Of a DNA stretch of 64,000 nt, positions 11,469 to 24,390 are shown in pieces (the stretch's first letter is position 1; every line of letters starts with the position of its first letter). The stretch lies in NCBI GenBank assembly GCA_025766275.1, contig JAFKAC010000002.1:2728001-2792000 (forward strand), in the 5' to 3' direction. Source of the stretch: Lactarius indigo (taxonomy: Eukaryota > Basidiomycota > Agaricomycetes > Russulales > Russulaceae). Under the pieces are notes generated by a model. That model was not told where the DNA came from. It made no database searches and saw nothing but the letters and a program-made list of their open reading frames with translations. The translations under genes were made by a program, and so were the position numbers.

Positions 11469-13940
11469 TTTGGAGATGTGAGATGCTTGCGAGATGTGAA
11501 GTGGTGCTTGGAAAACTGGATGTACTCACACGAACAGGCTTGTGCTTTATATGCGTTTACGCGAGTCGTTTCATATCCCAGTGCAGCCTTCAACTTTCCA
11601 CGGGCTCACCTGGAGCTAGCGGCCATCCAAGTTGCCGTGATTCGATCAACCAGAGATTCGATGCGCGGTGTCTGCTATTCTCGAAGTGTATTGATGATGT
11701 CGACACCCATGACAATTGGCGAGTCACCTCGGACCATAGATTAGACATATGCGCATAGCCGTATACACGTAGCAATTGGATTCCCTGGCGTAGCCATATG
11801 GACGGAGCAAATCAACTCGGTTGTGTGTGCCTGTTACTGTTAATTTTGCGACGGTTCTGGGCACGAATCTCGCTCAGTTAGTGGAAACGTGCACTTGTTC
11901 AAACGCTTACCCACGTTACACACATGTGGTTGCAGCAAGCACAGCACGGCATCCTTTGCCCCTGACTCACCTCCGGAGTATAACCGCCCGAGCATCGTGA
12001 GCATCAGCCCTCCATCCCACCGCATTACTTGCGCCTAAATCCCTCGCGGCATGTGGCGGCCATGATCACTGGTCATCATCCGGGCGAGTGAAACGTCGTG
12101 GATCAGACCAGGTAGTGTTCGATGTATACGAGACGGGGTCAATTCTTCGATGTTGAAAGGAAAATATCACACGACGTGATTGAGCCACGACCCCTTATGG
12201 ACGTTGCCAAGATTACTGTACCTACTGCCTAGTATGGTATCTCCGCGCTCCGCCAGGCTACGGCTTTCACTCGATAGAGGCACATAGGACATATAATTTT
12301 CTCCTTCGGGCCCTGTTCTTTTCAGAATTAGCAAATGCAATGTCGCCGTAAGGAAGGCCGAAACTGATTTTCGGTACACAGACAATTTTTATCCCCTGGT
12401 CCTGACCCCGATTGTTGATCCATCAAGACATTCATCCACACAGGCATCCACATCCACATGGGGCCACATGGACACTGCCGAACCAGTTGGGTGATCCAGA
12501 ATCCAGAGCAACGTATGCTTTCCCGAACCTGACCCTCTCTGTCATCTGCATACCAACAATACACTGACAAGGGCACTGCACTGTCCTTCGCCACCGTCTT
12601 ACTGTAAATAGTTCCTTCGAGGGCACTTCAATGAAGCACGCATCACGTATCATGACCTGGAGGGATTCCGTGCATCGGGTGAACAGCACCAAACTAAACT
12701 ACCGAGTTTACAAGTGACCAGTATCGCGATCGCATCAGTGTTTAGCCCAGACATCGGGGCAACCGGGCTAAACATTGCGACTACAATACAAGCCATCAGG
12801 TGCATTGCCGCTGATTTACCTGTAGCTTACAGCTGTTTCCAAATGTTTTGGCCCTCCTCGACCTGTTTTCGGGATTGGCTGATGTCGAATATTTAGAATA
12901 TCAGTTCAGGCCACTAATCCTGGAGCTCCGGCAACTGATGCCGAGGGGCTTGTCCACCAAAAAATAATTCGCCCTCCGCTCTGGCTGCAATCTCGGAAGT
13001 CCAACGAATAAATACATGTAAACACAGGTCAGTAGTTACTCTTGGAAACCGCCGTTTCAAAAATAGAGTACAATAGTGCGTTCGTTTACTGGTAAAGAAA
13101 ACGAAGATCCATCATCGATCACTCGAACGGGTTTCAGCTCTCGAGCCGAGGGCCACAAGTAAGCCTCAAAACCGGTAACTCATTAGGCGCCCACCTTGTG
13201 GCCCGGGAGTCGCAGGTGCCGTGATGGCTGTCAGTGGCCGAAGTCTGATGCCATCCAGACGTCCCCCATCCCTTGCGCGAAAAGTGGTGAATGCGACCAG
13301 CTACTAGCAGTCGGACCCGGGGTCTGATGAGCAAAGCGCTCAGTCCAAGAGAACACATCCTAAACATGTACCAATCCAACTGTCGACAGATGCTGTCCTG
13401 GCACTGAAACTCACACGGCGCGGGCACTGCGGGATGCGACTGGCGGCACTACTGAAGTAAGAATGGTATGGCGGTGCTGGTCGGATCCGACTGTCGCGTG
13501 TTCATGTCATCCGACCAACCTTAAGTATGCGAGACGAGACGACTTGGCGCCTACAGTAAACGGGCAAAACTCAAGGCATAGCGACCGGTAAGATCAAGTA
13601 GCGAGAATGCACAGTTCGGTATGAGCCCGAATGAGTAGCCACGGAGGCAATGACGGCTCCACGCACTCAAAAGTTAAAGTTCGCCACTAGTGCTAAGTGT
13701 CTGGTGGTGACGGGGTCTACACTATGAAAATTCGATGCGAGCAAAAGCTTAGGATAGGATGGCATCCATAAGATTTACCAAGAGCGGGGCCGACAGACGT
13801 ATGTCTAGAGCAGTTGGGACATCTACAGAGACAGCGAGCATTGACTGTCGGTATTGTGACTAAAGTAGCACGCAATGTATGTCCCAAGGGGTAATAGGCA
13901 ACAATAGTACCGAACGTTGGCGCATCAGCCCAATTCGGGC
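11469..13940. other. 2.47-kb stretch with no recognisable gene
   Basis: Between the start of the dioxygenase gene and the end of the hydrolase gene, all open frames are short and none reads like a protein. I see no tRNA, long terminal repeat, terminal inverted repeat or transposase motif. The part next to 11469 must contain the dioxygenase promoter. Short catcca/ccacatgg runs occur near 12.43-12.48 kb. It may be decayed transposon or long intergenic DNA. Confidence 0.5.
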
Positions 13941-15772
13941 TCAGTGTTTCCACTTGAGATACCCATCTTGGTCGGCAGCGCAGCGTCGGCTGACCACCTC
14001 CCGCACTTTCTCGGCTACACCATGTTTACCCCCTCTGAGGTCTTCCGCCTTGACAATGAGTTCCTGCAACGTAAGCGCTCCAGACCCACTAGACGCATGG
14101 CGACCTTCAACAAGAGCTTGAACCTCATTCTCGGCTGGTAAACCATATCGCAAGAATGACGCCGGAGGAGGATGAGGTCCATGCAAGGATTCTGGGAGCA
14201 TGAGTTGTGGTGGGTTTTCTCCTGGTCGGAAGAACGCAGCCTCAAGTTTGGCCACATCCACTTGACTGAGAGAAGTCGGTGACCAGGCAGGGCGACTCTT
14301 CAATTTTTCCACGATCACCGACGTCACGCCGGCATGGAAGTCGGAAGAAGCGCCATTCTGGGAATAAATTTAAGTCGACCAAGTGGAGGTGATTCAACAG
14401 GAACCTACACAAAACGCAGCTGCAATGGCGAGCTCCATCTTGAAGGATTCCAGAAGGTCGAGGGACATGCCCTTTCTGATGGCTGCAAGGGCGACTTCAA
14501 GGCTAGTCGGGCTGCGTTCCTCCAACATTGAGAGCGTATCTTTCGCCCACTGAACAACTTCGGCCGTAGCTCCACCTGTTACGTAGGTTTGTAACACGGA
14601 GAAGATGCCCTTGACAGTTCCTTGAGAAAATGCAGAGTCCAGTGCGGCGCGGATCTCGCCACTCAGGGGAGCAACTGTATCTGATGGTTCCCTATCGTAG
14701 TGCAAATCTTCAATAGCTTCGTTGACTTGCGCAAACGTCGGCTTCTCTAACCCAGCCAGACTTTCTAGAAGTAAAGGCACACGTGCGGAAGGGATAAAGT
14801 GGGTCGCGAGGCCATGCTCACTGAGATAATCTTTAAGAATGACTTCGAGCGGGTGAAAACATGCGGAAAGAACAACTCACAAGACGGCCCTGCCGGATAA
14901 CGAAGTCCCTGTAAGGGCGAGATATGTTCCTATTTGCCCATCAAGGCGAGAAAGGTAGTAAGAGGCGCCGACGTCAGGGAAAAACCCAATTTTTGTTTCA
15001 GGCATTGAAACGGCACATTTCTCTGTAGCAACCCTAAAAGGAGCGGGTGCCACCAGACCGAATCCACCACCAACTAAATTAGAGAGTATATTAGAGGCGC
15101 GGAGCCTGGGTGGGAGAAAGGGCAGTGATAAAACACGGACAGGTCAGCCCGTCCATGATGGCTACGAATGGTTTTGATAGAGTGGCAAGAGTGTAATCCA
15201 GCCCGTATCTGCGTTGCGATCAGCCACAACTCGAACGAGCACATTTCTGAGTCGTACTCTCGCCGAAAGAAGTCGACCGCCTGAGGACGGGTAGCATCCC
15301 GCGCGGCATCCTCGATCACAACTGGCGATCATAACGGTGAATGGGAAGTCGAGACGCCGAAAACGCCGAGAAGAACTACAAACCAGCAACATCACCGCCG
15401 GCAGAGAAAGCCTTGCCGATGCCGGTGCCTACAATGACCCCGCAAAGATCCGTATTATCCCATTGCTTGAAGAATGAGCAAAAGTCATAGGGCACATAGT
15501 GATGCGTACTTCGATCCGGGAAGCCAAAGAGTCCAGCATCGGCGCGTTGAGAGCGTTGAGCTTTTGTGGCCGGTTGAGGATGAATCTCCGTACCGCGAGG
15601 TGTTCTTCAAACTTGACAAGCGGCTAGAAGCTCACATTCAGCAACAAAAAAAAAAAAAAGCTGCGTGGTGGGGTGTAGTGACCTCTTCTTGGACCTCGGA
15701 CGAAGCCGACGAGGCCATGTGCTTCGCAATAACGCCGGCCCTACGAGCTGCAGCAAGGGACCGAGTGGGCAT
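13941..15772 (-). CDS. 3-hydroxyisobutyryl-CoA hydrolase, mitochondrial (crotonase fold)
   Basis: HIBCH hydrolyses 3-hydroxyisobutyryl-CoA in valine breakdown. The start at 15772 gives [19 protein letters not shown], a typical mitochondrial presequence. Family blocks follow in order: [35 protein letters not shown] (oxyanion-hole region), [35 protein letters not shown], then [19 protein letters not shown] with the conserved acidic residue. The HIBCH-type carboxyl half continues to YLKWKH and a stop at 13941. Four or more introns; the first contains a 14-base homopolymer (15646-15659). The catalytic blocks and the long C-terminal domain separate it from plain enoyl-CoA hydratases. It is head to head with the tubulin chaperone gene, 91 bp between start codons. 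Confidence 0.9.
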
Positions 15773-15863
15773 TCGGGGAAGAAGATACATGTTCAATCCG
15801 TCGAACGGAAACATCCGACACGTTGCAACTCGAAACATTCCCCTTACGGAAACCCGGGCCGGT

Positions 15864-18024
15864 ATGTTTCAGACAACTGGTGATAGCAACCTCCCGCGTT
15901 TGGGTACTCGTTTCGCACTCTCTGGCTACACCGGAACCATCAAATACGTAGGCGGGGTGGAGGGTACAAGCGGTGTATGGCTTGGAGTAGAATGGGATGA
16001 CTCGAACAGAGGAAAGCATGATGGCATTAAAGATGGAAAACGTTACTTTGCATGCCTGTGAGTCGGGTGTTATTCCGATTACACTGCACTACTCCTCTGT
16101 AATCTAGATCAACTGGTGCAGGATCTTTTATTCGACCCCTTCCTTCTCTGCAATATGGGAAGACCTTTCTCGAAGCGCTTATAGGCAAATACATCGAAGA
16201 GCTGCACGGTTCGGATACACAAGAGACCGTTGTCCTTGGTTCTTCGAATGGTGCCATTCGGGTTGATGCCGTCAATCTTGACAAAATTCGCGGAAAATTC
16301 GCAAGCCTTGAAAGCCTACAGGAAGTCAGTCTGGAAAGGGAGAGTGTATGTGGACCCGGTGCTCCCGGTGAAACTCGCAAGCGGTGTCCTAGTCAGTCCT
16401 GCGATAGCCTGATGTACACTTCTAATGTTATCGCTTCCCCTTCCAAGATGTGAAAGGCGTCGACCTTTCACATAGCCTCATTCCGAGCTGGGATGTTGTT
16501 GCGCTCATTGCCACCGAACTACCATCACTTGAGCGTCTTGCCCTGAAGTATGTATTTGTGTGTTGGTTTGCTCCGTATTATGTTCATCCCCGTCTGATTA
16601 GCAACAATCGCCTACGGCCGCCTTCCGATCTGAAGCTCGTAACGGATGCGTTTTCCCGTATCACCGAGTTGCAACTCAATGCCACGCTCATGTCTTGGCA
16701 AGCGATCCTGGATGTTATCACGTTAATGCCAAGATTGAATCGCCTCGAGTCGGGTTACAATCGCCTTCAAGCTTTGACACCCCTGCCTCCAAGACACCCA
16801 GTACCTGCGGTGACTACGATAAATCTTGACTGTAACCAGCTTTCCGGTTGGGCCGAGACTTTCCAGGCACTATCCCCTTTCCAGAAGTGCTCACATCATC
16901 TCGATTATGCGCCTCCGGTTGACCGTTTGCCAGGCTCGTTCGCCTCATCCTCTCCTCGAATTTGTTCGATGCGATACCCGTTCCCACCGACCCTCAAATT
17001 GTCTTAAAATTGACACACTTATCCCTTTCGTCGACAGGAATATCGAAATGGTCCTCTATCGACTCCCTGAATCTGTGGTGCCCTGATCTCGAATCGCTCT
17101 CGTTGAATGGAACACCCTTACTTGAAGGTGCGAACCCCCTGACGCCCAGAACACATCGCCACGCGGTCCAGGCTTTTTTTTTTTTGGCGCCAACACCGTC
17201 TGATTGCGTTGCGTTGTACCACACGCAGATTCACAGCTGGGCCGAGTCTGGCAACAAATTGTCATTGCCCGTTTGCCTAGGCTTCGAACCCTTGATGGAA
17301 CCTCAGTCAGTGTACAGTATTACGTTCATGCGTGGCTATTGCCTGACACCCAATGTTTGAAACTAAATTTCGCTCAATACATTGTGTCTCTCCACTCAAG
17401 ATCAGCCCACGTCACCGCGTTGATGCAGAACTCTTCTATCTCTCACGAATTGCACGGGAATCATATTTGTCGGATGCTGCACGCAACGCAGCTCACCCAC
17501 GTTGGGTTGAGCTGTGTGAACGTGAGTCATGTTTGAAACATTGGTTGCAGGCTCACTGGTGATGCAACCCACTCACTTTACCTCACATTTCTTTGCGCTT
17601 CACCTGGTACAGTGCATGGCACTCCGGATATCGATTCAGGGACGAAGGCTAAGGGCGACAAGCTGAAGAATCACCTCATTGGTTTGTGTTGGTCTTCCTT
17701 GCTCCACAATCTTTTCTTTTACTCGTTCGTTTCCCCATAGAGATCAAGGCCAGTCTTTCGTCAGGTAGCCCGCCGTCATCGGCACCCCAGGCACTGATGT
17801 TGACTAAGCCTGTGAAAGTTTTGTCATCGGCGTCTTTACGCAACCTCCGTCTCAAATTGTTGAAGCTATTCAAGGCTCCGCGAGACGCTGAGAGCGAGTT
17901 GTGGATACGCACGGCGGATGGGCAGATTGCCCCTCTCGGAGATAACGCGGGAACGGATGACGACAAGGAGATAGACTGGTGGATAGGAAACGACTCCGAG
18001 GTTTTGCTTTACGTCAAAAAGTGA
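15864..18024 (+). CDS. Tubulin-specific chaperone E (CAP-Gly, LRR and ubiquitin-like domains)
   Basis: TBCE (yeast Pac2) binds alpha-tubulin and works with chaperones C and D to assemble the tubulin dimer. Starting at ATG 15864 (MFQTTGDSNLPRLGTRFALS), an amino-terminal CAP-Gly domain reads YTGTIKYVGGVEG...GVWLGVEWDD...GKHDGIKDGKRYF. A 50-nt intron follows at about 16060. Leucine-rich repeats then run from 16.45 to 17.5 kb (LSHSLIPSWDVVALIATELPS, LQLNATLMSWQAILDVITLM). The last exon is the ubiquitin-like domain (LRNLRLKLLKLFKAPRD) ending EVLLYVKK. Domain order and size fit the family. An intron near 17.17 kb holds a 12-base T run. Internal exon borders between 16.8 and 17.6 kb are approximate. 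Confidence 0.92.
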
Positions 18025-18939
18025 TCTATCAAAACACTATGTACGGGTGTAATCCATATCGTAGTCGTAGAAGCAAGTGCGGCAAGACAACACGGATGTC
18101 GTGAAGTATCGAGACAGTGAGGTCACACCCAGAAGCAAATACGATTAATTTCATTATTTTTATTAGAGGCATATGACACGACTTTTGTCCATAATAAACA
18201 GGAAAACACGTACTTTCTGTTAGAAGTTTGGAAAAAATCGCCAGTTTCAGCGCCACAGGTCTTCTGTTGTAGAAAAAAAAATTGCGGCAAAACGTCTATT
18301 CCACGCCTAGCCTGACCCTTTGGTACAGTGCTTGACCAAGTGTCACTTGAACGGGAGTACACCAAGGACGCCCTCCAAGTGACGTTGCCATTGTCATCGC
18401 CAACCACGTAAACCGACAAGGAGTTCCAGTACCTGATTGCACGGCCCTTGTCACGAAATGTAGCCCGCGTTATACAAAATTGACCGTGTACCCTCGCGTC
18501 GTGATCCGAACGGGAAGGTACATGTAGAAGCGAGGGCTCCGTGCCCACGGCAAACGTAACGAGATGGGTAATTCTTCAAAATTGCATTTCCAAGTTGCGC
18601 ACGAATAGATGGCCTCGCCTGAATACTGTTTTTTTTTTTTTTTTTGCGGACCCCCGAGGTATGGCGGACCAGATGCGGACCTTGACGAGGATGTGGGAAC
18701 CTCAAGTCTTGGATTGGGCCAACCCGGACAAGCCACGACCACGATCAGAATTCTACGAGACCTCGTGCACAATGCCAACGCCAACGGGCTAACATGGGAG
18801 CAGTTCGACTGGATACGCGCGAAAAAAGGAGGCAAAGGAAGCTGATGAAAGCAAGTTCGTCCGTCGGGGGGATCAGTCGCCCGTTCCGTCCCTTTCATTT
18901 TTGTTTGGCCCGCGAACCACGACTACTCGACACCCGCCT
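18025..18939. other. Unresolved 0.9-kb region with protein-like open segments
   Basis: This lies between the ends of two convergent genes. On the plus strand an open segment ending at 18845 (acidic GPDADLDEDVG, then RILRDLVHNANANG and a basic tail AKKGGKGS) looks like a protein C-terminus. It follows a 17-base T run (about 18630-18646). Further upstream, about 18362-18520, another plus-strand frame reads DVAIVIANHVNRQGVPVPD. The minus strand is also open across 18123-18548. I cannot join these into a convincing gene, and no family is recognisable. Confidence 0.3.
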
Positions 18940-20362
18940 TCAACGCCACCCGCCGTCCCCATTGTGTCTGGAAGCCCTTTCGTCGTACCGGTCGTCCTTT
19001 TCGTCGCGGCGGCGATCGTCCCTGCGACGATCATAATAAGGGTCAGGACCTCTCCGGTCATCATAGCCCCCCCGTCGATCATCGTACCCTGCAGGCCTTT
19101 TATCTTCATATTCCCTCCGAGCCGGAGGCGACCTGGGGCGACGTTCATCTTCTCCACGACGGGTAGGAGAGCGTGACCTCTCGCGCCGGAAGGAACTCCT
19201 TTCTTCACCACCACCATGACGTTCATAGCGATCGCCGCGATAGCGTTCATCCCTAACACGGTCGTCTCTATAACGATCGTCCCGGTAACGATCATCGCGA
19301 TGCTCCCGGCGATCATCACGGCGGTAATTATCAGGGCCGCGCTGGCAAAGATAATAAAAACAGGTCTCCGTGGTCAAAATAAATAAATAAACTCACATCA
19401 CCAAATAGGTCCACACGAACGGCCTGACCACGGAGGTCCTTACCGTCTAGCTCCTTTACTGCACGGTCGGCATCTTCACGACTCAAATATTCGAGAATTC
19501 TGACCAGCCGATTTAGCACATAAATTAGCTCCAAAAGGATGCGATGTACCCTTGACCGGGAGTATCACGGTCAATGTCGGCGAAGGAAACGTTACCAGCC
19601 TCGCGACCAAAGTCCTTGAGATCCTATGCGACAAAGGTGTGACTGTCGTCAGCATGCTGTTCAAGGAACAAATCAATAGCAGAGCAGATAGTCATAGTGC
19701 TCCAGTCATATCGCACAGGGGTCTCACGATAACACATGCGACATGCGATAAATGTACTCGTACCTGCCAGCTAGTGTCTCTAGAGATACCAGAAACCAAG
19801 ATTCTGATACCAGGGGGCCTGCGAGCACGAACAGGAGCCCTACTTCAACATGAGCATATGGTCGAAACAATTCCAGTAGCAATGGGACAGGTACCCATGT
19901 CTGTCTTCGTATGGTTCACGACGAGGACGAGATTCCTTGGCGAATTCAACAACGATGCTGCATGAAAATTTTAAATGAGTCGAAGTCAACTAAGTAGGGA
20001 AAGGACTAACTTCTGGCCCATGAAGTTCTTGCCGTTGAATTCACGTAAGGCGTCTTCGGCGTCCTGATTGCGAGGTCAGCGGCGGACAATGACGTGTGAA
20101 AGAAAGTGATGCTTACCCTCGCATTTTCAAACTCGACGAAACCAAAACCTAGCACATTTGGGTATCCGAGGTGTAAATAAGGGAAACTGTACAACTAACC
20201 AGTCATGACGCGACAATCCACTATTTTGCCATAGCCGTCGAAAAATTTGGACACGTCTTCGGACCTAGTGTCCGGAGGAAGTTCTGTCGTCATGACGGCT
20301 TTGAGAATATACCATGAGCATGAATAAGGACACATACTCCCGAGATAGAGACGGCGAGACAT
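18940..20362 (-). CDS. SR splicing factor, SRSF1/Srp2-like (RRM, pseudo-RRM, RD/RS tail)
   Basis: This nuclear RNA-binding protein is expected to act in exon recognition and mRNA export. Exon 1 begins MSRRLYLG (ATG at 20362); a 54-nt intron then joins KLPPDTRSEDVSKFFDGYG, the first RRM, followed by GFGFVEFENAR (RNP1) and NIVVEFAKESRPRR. The second domain contains the invariant SWQDLKD heptapeptide of SR-protein pseudo-RRMs, encoded across an intron at about 19.64-19.76 kb. It continues FGREAGNVSFADIDRD and DADRAVKELDGKDLRGQAVRV. The tail is a long arginine/aspartate repeat (RDDRYRDDRYRDDRVRD) with RSRSPTRR, ending DGGWR at 18940. At least seven exons for a protein of under 320 residues, so it is heavily intron-split, as is common for SR genes. 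Confidence 0.93.
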
Positions 20363-20580
20363 GGCGAGGAGAGGGTAGGAAGAAAGAAACGAGGAACTCG
20401 CTAAATCCACGCGGAGCTTAAAAATTACAGAGTGAAGCGAACAAACATGGCACGCGGTTCGATCGTCGGCTAAGCAACTCGTTCATGCTATTTTATGCCG
20501 CGGGCCAAAGATGGAGCGGAGGTAATGAATCAGCAGCTATATAAGAAGGGATAGCATAATATAAAATGTCCAGAGGTTTT

Positions 20581-22532
20581 TCAGTGCTGGGCCCAGTCAA
20601 TCGTATTGATGTCGATGCCCTCCTGCACCATTTCCCAGAGTGGGCTCATGTCACGCAACCTCTGTACGGTTGCGACAATTTTCTCAATCACGAAATCTAT
20701 CTCTGCCTCAGTCGTGAAACGACCGATACCAAATCGAAGTGATGAATGCGCCATATCCTCGGCAGCACCTGTGTGTAAGGATGTGAGCACGTCCCTGAAC
20801 AACGAAGAATGCGCTGACCTAACGCTCGGAGCACATATGATGGTTCTAGCGAAGCAGAAGTGCACGCACTTCCCGAAGACAAGGCAATGTCCTTCAAGCC
20901 CAATACTTGAGCAATACGATACTAGCCATCGCGAATTCACTCACCTTCAACGCCATCAAGAGGCTCTCGCCCTCTACGTAGGCAAAGCTGAGATTGACGC
21001 ATCCGGGAAATCCGTTAGGATCGCCATTCCGAACGACATGCTCCACTCGCTCATTGATCCCGTTGATGAGCCGTTGCGAAAGTTGTGTGATCCTGGCATG
21101 ATCTTTCTGCGCCGGGTCAGCAAAACACAGGGCATCATAACAAGATAAAACGAATGTCGCTCAGTACCCCTGCACGAAAGTCACAGCGTGGCCGACTACG
21201 AGGTCTGGGGAAGCCCAGTGGCCTCTATATGTCGCCCGCTCTCCAGCAAAGCTGGCGTGCAGCTTCACATCATCGCGAGCCAGGACAATGCACTCACCTC
21301 CATCTCTTGCTTGGCTATCCTCGCGGCTTCGCCCATCCCCACTGCAAGTGCAGCAGGTAAAGTCCCACTACGCAATCCCCTTTCCTGCCCACCACCACTC
21401 AGAATAGGCTCCAACCGCACCCGAGGTCGTCTCCTAACATAAGCTGCTCCAATACCCTTCGGGCCGTAAAGTTTATGTCCCGAGATGCTCATCAGATCCA
21501 CGTTCATGGCATTGACGTCGAGAGGTATTTTTCCGACGGCTTGCGCGGCGTCTGTGTGAAAGTGTACACCACGGTGCCTGCGTGCAATGGCACCTATCTC
21601 TTTCATGGGTTGGATGACCCCCGTCTCGTTGTTGACAGTCATGACGGAAATCAATGACGTGTCGGGGCGAATAGCGTTCTGGAGCTCCTCTAGATCGATA
21701 ACGCCATTCTTCTGCACCGGAAGATATGTCACGTCAAAGCCCTCCTCCTGCAGCTTTCGACACGAATCGAGTACGCATTTGTGCTCCTGTACGGAGTAAG
21801 AAGGGTAGTGGCGAGGACAAAAAAAACACGAGACTCACAGTCTGAGTCGTTATGACGTGCCCCTTTTTGTCTTTGTGAAAGCGTGCGACACCCTTGATGG
21901 CCATATTATTCGTCTCTGTGGCCCCAGATGTAAAAATAATGTCCTTCGGATCAGCACCAATCAAGTCGGCAATGTGCTGACAAGATCTGTAAGAATAGGA
22001 GATGTGGAGAGCGTACGACCTATGGCGAACCTTCCGAGCATCTTCCACACCCTTCTCCGCTTCCCACCCGTATGCGTGTGTTCGACTATGCGGGTTCCCG
22101 TACTGGTCGGTCAAGTAGGGGAGCATGGCATCCAAGACACGCGGGTCTACAGGTGTAGTGGCCTTGGCATAGTCAGAAGGCTACATCAAAAATGACACGG
22201 CTTCTACTACCTGCATGTCAAGGTAAATTGGTCGAGTCTTCTGGGCTTCCCGCTGTGGGAGCTCCAGCTTGAAGCCAAGCATATCTGTGAGAGATTGCGT
22301 CACTTTCTTGTCCGTGTAGGGGTACAAGAGGAAAGGACTCGCCGGTTCTGGGAGCGAAGTGGCTTTCTTCTTGGAAAGCAGAAGGTATGTCAACAACATT
22401 TGCTCTGTCAGCACCAGAAGGTTGGACATATGTTCGCCTGGATACAAGGGAAAGGGTGGGTAGAATGTGGGGCCTGCAAAGAGCGGCATGGCGAACAATG
22501 AGACTCCGGGATGCTCTCGATGTTGGTAACAT
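20581..22532 (-). CDS. NFS1: Mitochondrial cysteine desulfurase
   Basis: NFS1 uses pyridoxal phosphate to take sulfur from cysteine for Fe-S cluster assembly and tRNA thiolation. The start at 22532 ([19 protein letters not shown]) gives a mitochondrial leader. A 67-nt intron best explains the frame change before [15 protein letters not shown]; the mature enzyme then begins [22 protein letters not shown]. Key motifs are [17 protein letters not shown], the PLP lysine in [12 protein letters not shown], and the mobile-loop catalytic cysteine in [21 protein letters not shown]. It ends with the family C-terminus [10 protein letters not shown]...TIDWAQH at 20581. Full-length and apparently intact. 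Confidence 0.95.
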
Positions 22533-22768
22533 GGTGGGCGGTGTTGTGGGGTGTGGGACAATTCCGTGGCGGCTGATAAATATTCATCAGATAATCGGCT
22601 CCACCTACTTTCAGTGGCCTCCGAGTCAGTCATGTTGCTGACACTCACACAGACAACATCGTGATACTGTAACGTTTACTAACTACACGAACAATACACC
22701 CATCATTTGATTCTCTTCTCCATGGAAATACTTTAACTATAAACTTTCCATTCTCGTCGGCCACGTCC

Positions 22769-24390
22769 TTACTTTTCCTTTTCACTCAACTCGGCGACTC
22801 CGGGCAGCACCTGTTGTCTGACTGTCAGCCTAAGTTTTCCCGAATACGAAACCAAATTACCTTTCCCTCGAGCAGCTCGAGACTGGCACCGCCTCCAGTG
22901 CTCACGTGGCTGAGGCTGTCCTCGGCCCCATACTGTGCCGCAAGTGTTGCGGTATCACCTCCCCCAACGATGACGACCGCGCCGTTCTTGGCGGCCAAAA
23001 TATTAGCATCGAGCAACGCTTTTGAGCCCTCGGCAAAGGCAGGGAATTCAAAGACACCAGGAGGACTGCGGCTGCGTATCAATAGATGTCAACGTGATGA
23101 GACAGAATGGCCCCCAACCCGTTCCAAAGAATGGTCTTCGCAGCTAAAACTGCTTCTCGGTATTTTTCGCGACTCTTTGGCCCGGCGTCGAGGCCCATCC
23201 AGCCTTCGGGGATACCTTCCTCATCAGTAGCGGCACCGGTCTAGTTTATGGGACTCTGTCAGGGATAGTAAATAATATACAACCATCAGGCCCACTTTTG
23301 CGTCCTTGTCGAATTTGTCCGCAGTAACATAGTCTACCGGGAAAACGAGTTGCACATTGTTCTTCTGAGCCTTCTCAACCAGTGCTCGAACGTTCCCTGA
23401 ACCAGCAACATCAAAAAGGGAGTTTCCGATCTGGCGTCCACAGTGACGAGCTTGTCAAAACCACACGGAGAAATAGCTTACAGAAACATTCTCAAGTGTC
23501 TTCTTGAACGTAAAAGCCATGCCGCCACATATGATGAGCGAATTAACCTAAAAACCCTTTCGTATCAATTATTTCACACTTGGAAAAGATCTGGATCACC
23601 TTGTCGAGCATGTTATCGATTAGTTGAATTTTGTCAGAAACCTTGGCGCCTCCGAGGATGGCCAGAAAAGGCCTGTCCGGTTTCTCCAGGGCCTTTGCGA
23701 AGAACTCCAATTCTTTCTTGACGAGGAAGCCGGCCGCGCGCTGAGGTAATTTGATGCCAACCATACTGGAGTGGGCACGATGGGCAGTACCGAAGGCATC
23801 ATTCACATATACGTCACCGAGTTGTGTGAGCTGTTTGCGGAATTCAGCAACTTTAGTAGGGTCCGCCTTAGTTTTATTCCCTTCTTTGTCCTTTACCTGA
23901 CCCCTCCTCTTCAATATGAAACCGGAGATTTTCCAAAAGAATGACAGAGCCACCCTGAGCCTTGGAGACTGCGTTTTCGACGTCCGGACCAACACACTCG
24001 GGTAGAAAAGTGACATCAATAGCCAAGAGCCTGGACAGCTCGCGGGAGACGGGCTCAAGGGAATATTTTGGGTTGGGCCTGCCATCCGGACGACCGAGGT
24101 GAGACATGAGGATGACCGCGGACGCGCCTTGTAGGCGTCAGATCTAGTATTGTGTACTCTGTATGCACACACCATTTTCCAGCGCATGTTTGATGGTGGG
24201 AAGAGCGGCGACGATACGCTTGAAGGAATGAGCCCTGAGACAAGCGCTGAGCGGACTGAGCCGATGAGGCACATACAGCAGGGTTAGTGATCTTTCCATC
24301 CTGCATAGGGACGTTGAAGTCGACGCGAATAAGAACGCGCTTGTTCTTGAGATCAAGATCAGTGATGGCGAGTTTGTTGGAGAGCGACAT
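22769..24390 (-). CDS. PGK1: Phosphoglycerate kinase
   Basis: PGK makes ATP from 1,3-bisphosphoglycerate in glycolysis. ATG at 24390 gives [20 protein letters not shown] and the signature [14 protein letters not shown]. Then come [51 protein letters not shown], and [18 protein letters not shown]. The nucleotide-binding end has [16 protein letters not shown] and [15 protein letters not shown]; after a 50-nt intron the gene closes [13 protein letters not shown] with TAA at 22769-22771. About six introns. Complete, of normal length (about 415 residues). It is head to head with the RG-rich gene (181 bp between start codons). Confidence 0.96.

Noticed and set aside
11469..13940. Possible tRNA or transposon in the gene-poor stretch
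   Set aside because: No B-box-like GGTTCGANTCC, no terminal repeats and no transposase or reverse-transcriptase motif found by eye.
18870..19319. Minus-strand Met/Ile/Thr-rich open frame
   Set aside because: Shifted frame of the arginine/aspartate repeat of the SR protein; the repeat keeps all frames open.
22218..22532. Frameshift in the NFS1 leader
   Set aside because: A 67-nt GT-AG intron explains the frame change and gives a continuous leader, so no lesion is needed.
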